Assembly: GCF_014656135.1 (NCBI RefSeq)
Contig: NZ_BNBV01000007.1
Location: 62,001-126,000 of the forward strand
Reading direction: 5' to 3'
DNA length: 64,000 bases
Origin: Streptomyces thermodiastaticus
GTDB taxonomy: Bacteria > Actinomycetota > Actinomycetes > Streptomycetales > Streptomycetaceae
The notes below the pieces were generated by a model. It was not told the origin of the DNA. It worked only from the letters and a program-made list of their open reading frames with translations, and made no database searches. Position numbers and translations under genes: made by a program. Shown in pieces: positions 62,738 to 64,000 of this stretch; the first letter of the stretch is position 1; each line of letters starts with the position of its first letter.

Positions 62738-63121
62738 ATGAACCCCATCAGCCCCTTGGAGCAGGCCCTGCACGCCGCTCGCGCCCTGGTCCTCGCCGAC
62801 CTGGTCGCGGGCGAGGTCGCGCAGGCCGACGTGGTGTCGCTCGTCGAGGACTCCGTCACCCAGCGGCGCTGGTGGGTGAAGCAGTGGCCGGACGGCGCGT
62901 CCTTCGTGGCCGGACTGATCGCCCAGGACGTGCAGGACGCGCTGCTGGAACGATACGGCCGCTGGCCGCTGTGCCCGGTGTGCGGGCAGGGCGACCCGCA
63001 CGCGCTGGACGTGGAACCCGAGCTCGGCCCCGACCCGCACTGGGTGTGCTCCAAGGCGGGCGTGAAGGTCGCCGCGGTGGGGTCGCTGGCGGACGCGATG
63101 GGCGGGAAGCCGTCCTCGTGA
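62738..63121 (+). CDS. Conserved hypothetical protein with C-terminal zinc-ribbon motif
   Basis: 127 residues. A helical N-terminal half (SPLEQALHAARALVLADLVAGEVA, RWWVKQWPDGASFVAGLIAQDVQDALLERYG) leads to a CPVCGQGDPHALDVEPELGP and HWVCSKAG zinc site (three Cys, one or two His). GGAGG lies 2 bases before the ATG region. Divergent from the RpiR-type regulator. Function unknown; the fold pattern is common in Streptomyces. Confidence 0.7.
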   Translation: MNPISPLEQALHAARALVLADLVAGEVAQADVVSLVEDSVTQRRWWVKQWPDGASFVAGLIAQDVQDALLERYGRWPLCPVCGQGDPHALDVEPELGPDPHWVCSKAGVKVAAVGSLADAMGGKPSS

Positions 63122-63173
63122 GCGCCGGGCATGCGACAGCCTGCCGCAGGATGCCGGGGCGGGCCGCGGCACG

Positions 63174-63452
63174 GTGACCGTCTACATCGACCCGCCCACC
63201 TGGCCCGGCCACGGCCGCCTGTGGTCGCATCTGATCAGCGACGTCTCCTATGCCGAACTGCACGCCTTCGCCGCACGGCTCGGCGTGCCCCGCCGCGCCT
63301 TCGAACGCGACCACTACGACCTGCCCGCCCACCGCTACGACGACGCGGTCGCGGCAGGCGCGGTCGAGGTCCGCAGCCGCGAGGTGGTGCGGCTGCTGCA
63401 CGCCTCCGGGCTGCGCCGGCGCAAGAGCCGTGCTCAGCAGGGCAGTTCGTAG
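63174..63452 (+). CDS. DUF4031 domain protein
   Basis: 92 residues; VYIDPPTWPGHGRLWSHLISD, then YAELHAFAARLGVPRRAFERDHYDLPAHRYDDAVAAGAVEV is the complete DUF4031 domain, a short actinobacterial/proteobacterial family of unknown role with conserved His and Asp. Starts at GTG 63174, 52 bp after the previous gene, and its last 19 bp overlap the 3' end of the convergent acetyltransferase gene. Confidence 0.85.
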   Translation: MTVYIDPPTWPGHGRLWSHLISDVSYAELHAFAARLGVPRRAFERDHYDLPAHRYDDAVAAGAVEVRSREVVRLLHASGLRRRKSRAQQGSS

Positions 63453-63916
63453 ACGAGCAGGTCGCCCTCGGCGGCCCTCCGGGTGAAACCGGCCCGCTCC
63501 GCGACACGCTGGGACGGCCCGTTGTCCCGGTCGATCCGCGCCACCAGCCGCCGGATCCCGCCCCGGCCCTGCGCCCACGCGGCCAGCGCGCGCAGCGCCT
63601 CGGTGGCGTAGCCGTGGCCGCGGGCCGACTCGGTCAGGTCGTAGCCGACCTCCGCGCCGCCCTCGTCGTCAGGTGCGCCGTGGAACCCGATGGTGCCGAC
63701 CGCGCGCCAGTCCTCGTCGCGCACCAGCGCGAACATCCCCCATTCGGGCCGGTGCACCCCGTCCTCGTACGCCGTCACCACCATCCCGGCGGCCTCCCGC
63801 GTACCCGGATACGGTCCTTTCCCCGCCCACCGGAAGCCTCCGTCGCCGCCCAGCCGCAGATCCCGTGCGGCCGCCGGAGTGACGCCCAGAAGAGTGAGCC
63901 GTCCGGCCGGGATCAC
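63434..63916 (-). CDS. GNAT-family N-acetyltransferase (RimJ/RimL type)
   Basis: 160 residues from the GTG at 63916. Acetyl-CoA site ESARGHGYATEALRALAAWA, then RLVARIDRDNGPSQRVAERAGFTRR, typical of GNAT enzymes that acetylate small molecules or ribosomal proteins. The frame remains open without a stop to the window edge at 64000 (residues like VAEWRWHAPL precede the GTG), so the true start may lie outside and the gene may be partial. The ends of this gene and the DUF4031 gene overlap by 19 bp. Confidence 0.8.
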   Translation of the reverse strand: MIPAGRLTLLGVTPAAARDLRLGGDGGFRWAGKGPYPGTREAAGMVVTAYEDGVHRPEWGMFALVRDEDWRAVGTIGFHGAPDDEGGAEVGYDLTESARGHGYATEALRALAAWAQGRGGIRRLVARIDRDNGPSQRVAERAGFTRRAAEGDLLVYELPC

Positions 63917-64000
63917 GAGCGGGGCGTGCCAGCGCCACTCGGCGACCGGCGCTCTGCCGGGCAGCTCACCGCGGCCGGTGGCCCACAGCAGGGTCGGCCA

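Overview
The window is about 72% G+C, with strong G/C bias at third codon positions and many GTG starts. Several genes look leaderless, strong GC-rich hairpins close operons, and developmental genes (spore-pigment type II polyketide synthase, CdgB, a BldD-like box) are present. Together these point to a Streptomyces chromosome. Gene content and order match the core region that, from memory, is SCO4209 to about SCO4310 in S. coelicolor (gpmA, phoU/phoRP, carD-ispDF-cysS-rlmB, msiK, terD, cdgB, nagKA, otsAB, thrC, cold-shock gene, groEL2, murQ). The species cannot be named from the sequence alone.

Layout. 0-9 kb: an MFS exporter, phosphoglycerate mutase, a scar made of two broken genes (2397-2880), two small proteins, a 51-residue Cys-rich protein, the phosphate-control genes phoU and phoRP diverging from a PHO-box region, and an LpqE-like lipoprotein. 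9-19 kb: the carD / ispD-ispF / F420-type oxidoreductase / cysS / rlmB block, a DoxX-type membrane protein, a sugar nucleotidyltransferase, a small secreted protein, and msiK, the shared ATPase of sugar ABC importers. 19.2-28.1 kb: a tRNA-Thr(UGU) gene, a 23-bp minisatellite, and a complete whiE-like spore-pigment cluster (FAD hydroxylase divergent from WhiE I, cupin, KS, CLF, ACP, two cyclases) with an extra O-methyltransferase. 28-36 kb: secreted and lipid-anchored proteins, an M1 peptidase, TerD, an ArfB-like rescue factor, a flavin reductase, and the diguanylate cyclase CdgB with a perfect BldD-type palindrome. 36-42 kb: a CBM-bearing surface protein, a PfkB kinase, nagA and nagK, a solitary sugar-binding lipoprotein, and two DasR-type sites between nagK and the binding protein. 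42-51 kb: convergent otsB and otsA, a GpgS-like glycosyltransferase, a SAM-I riboswitch ahead of thrC-moaD, a cold-shock gene, and groEL2 with CIRCE elements. 51-54.4 kb: a decayed accessory patch (Uma2, XRE regulator and DUF397 pseudogenes) with a few intact small genes. 54.4-64 kb: an Old Yellow Enzyme, an MFS exporter with paired operators, an MmyB-type regulator divergent from an SDR across a perfect palindrome, murQ with its RpiR-type regulator, and small enzymes.

Two functional themes recur. The first is amino-sugar and sugar scavenging: MsiK, the solitary binding protein, NagK/NagA, a sugar kinase, and MurQ with its regulator, with DasR-type sites linking part of it to N-acetylglucosamine signalling. 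The second is development: spore pigment and c-di-GMP signalling. The most useful second looks are the Cys-rich micro-protein beside phoU, the relocated pigment cluster beside a tRNA with minisatellites, the tandem dre sites, the riboswitch-controlled thrC-moaD operon, and several perfect palindromes in promoters whose regulators are not assigned.
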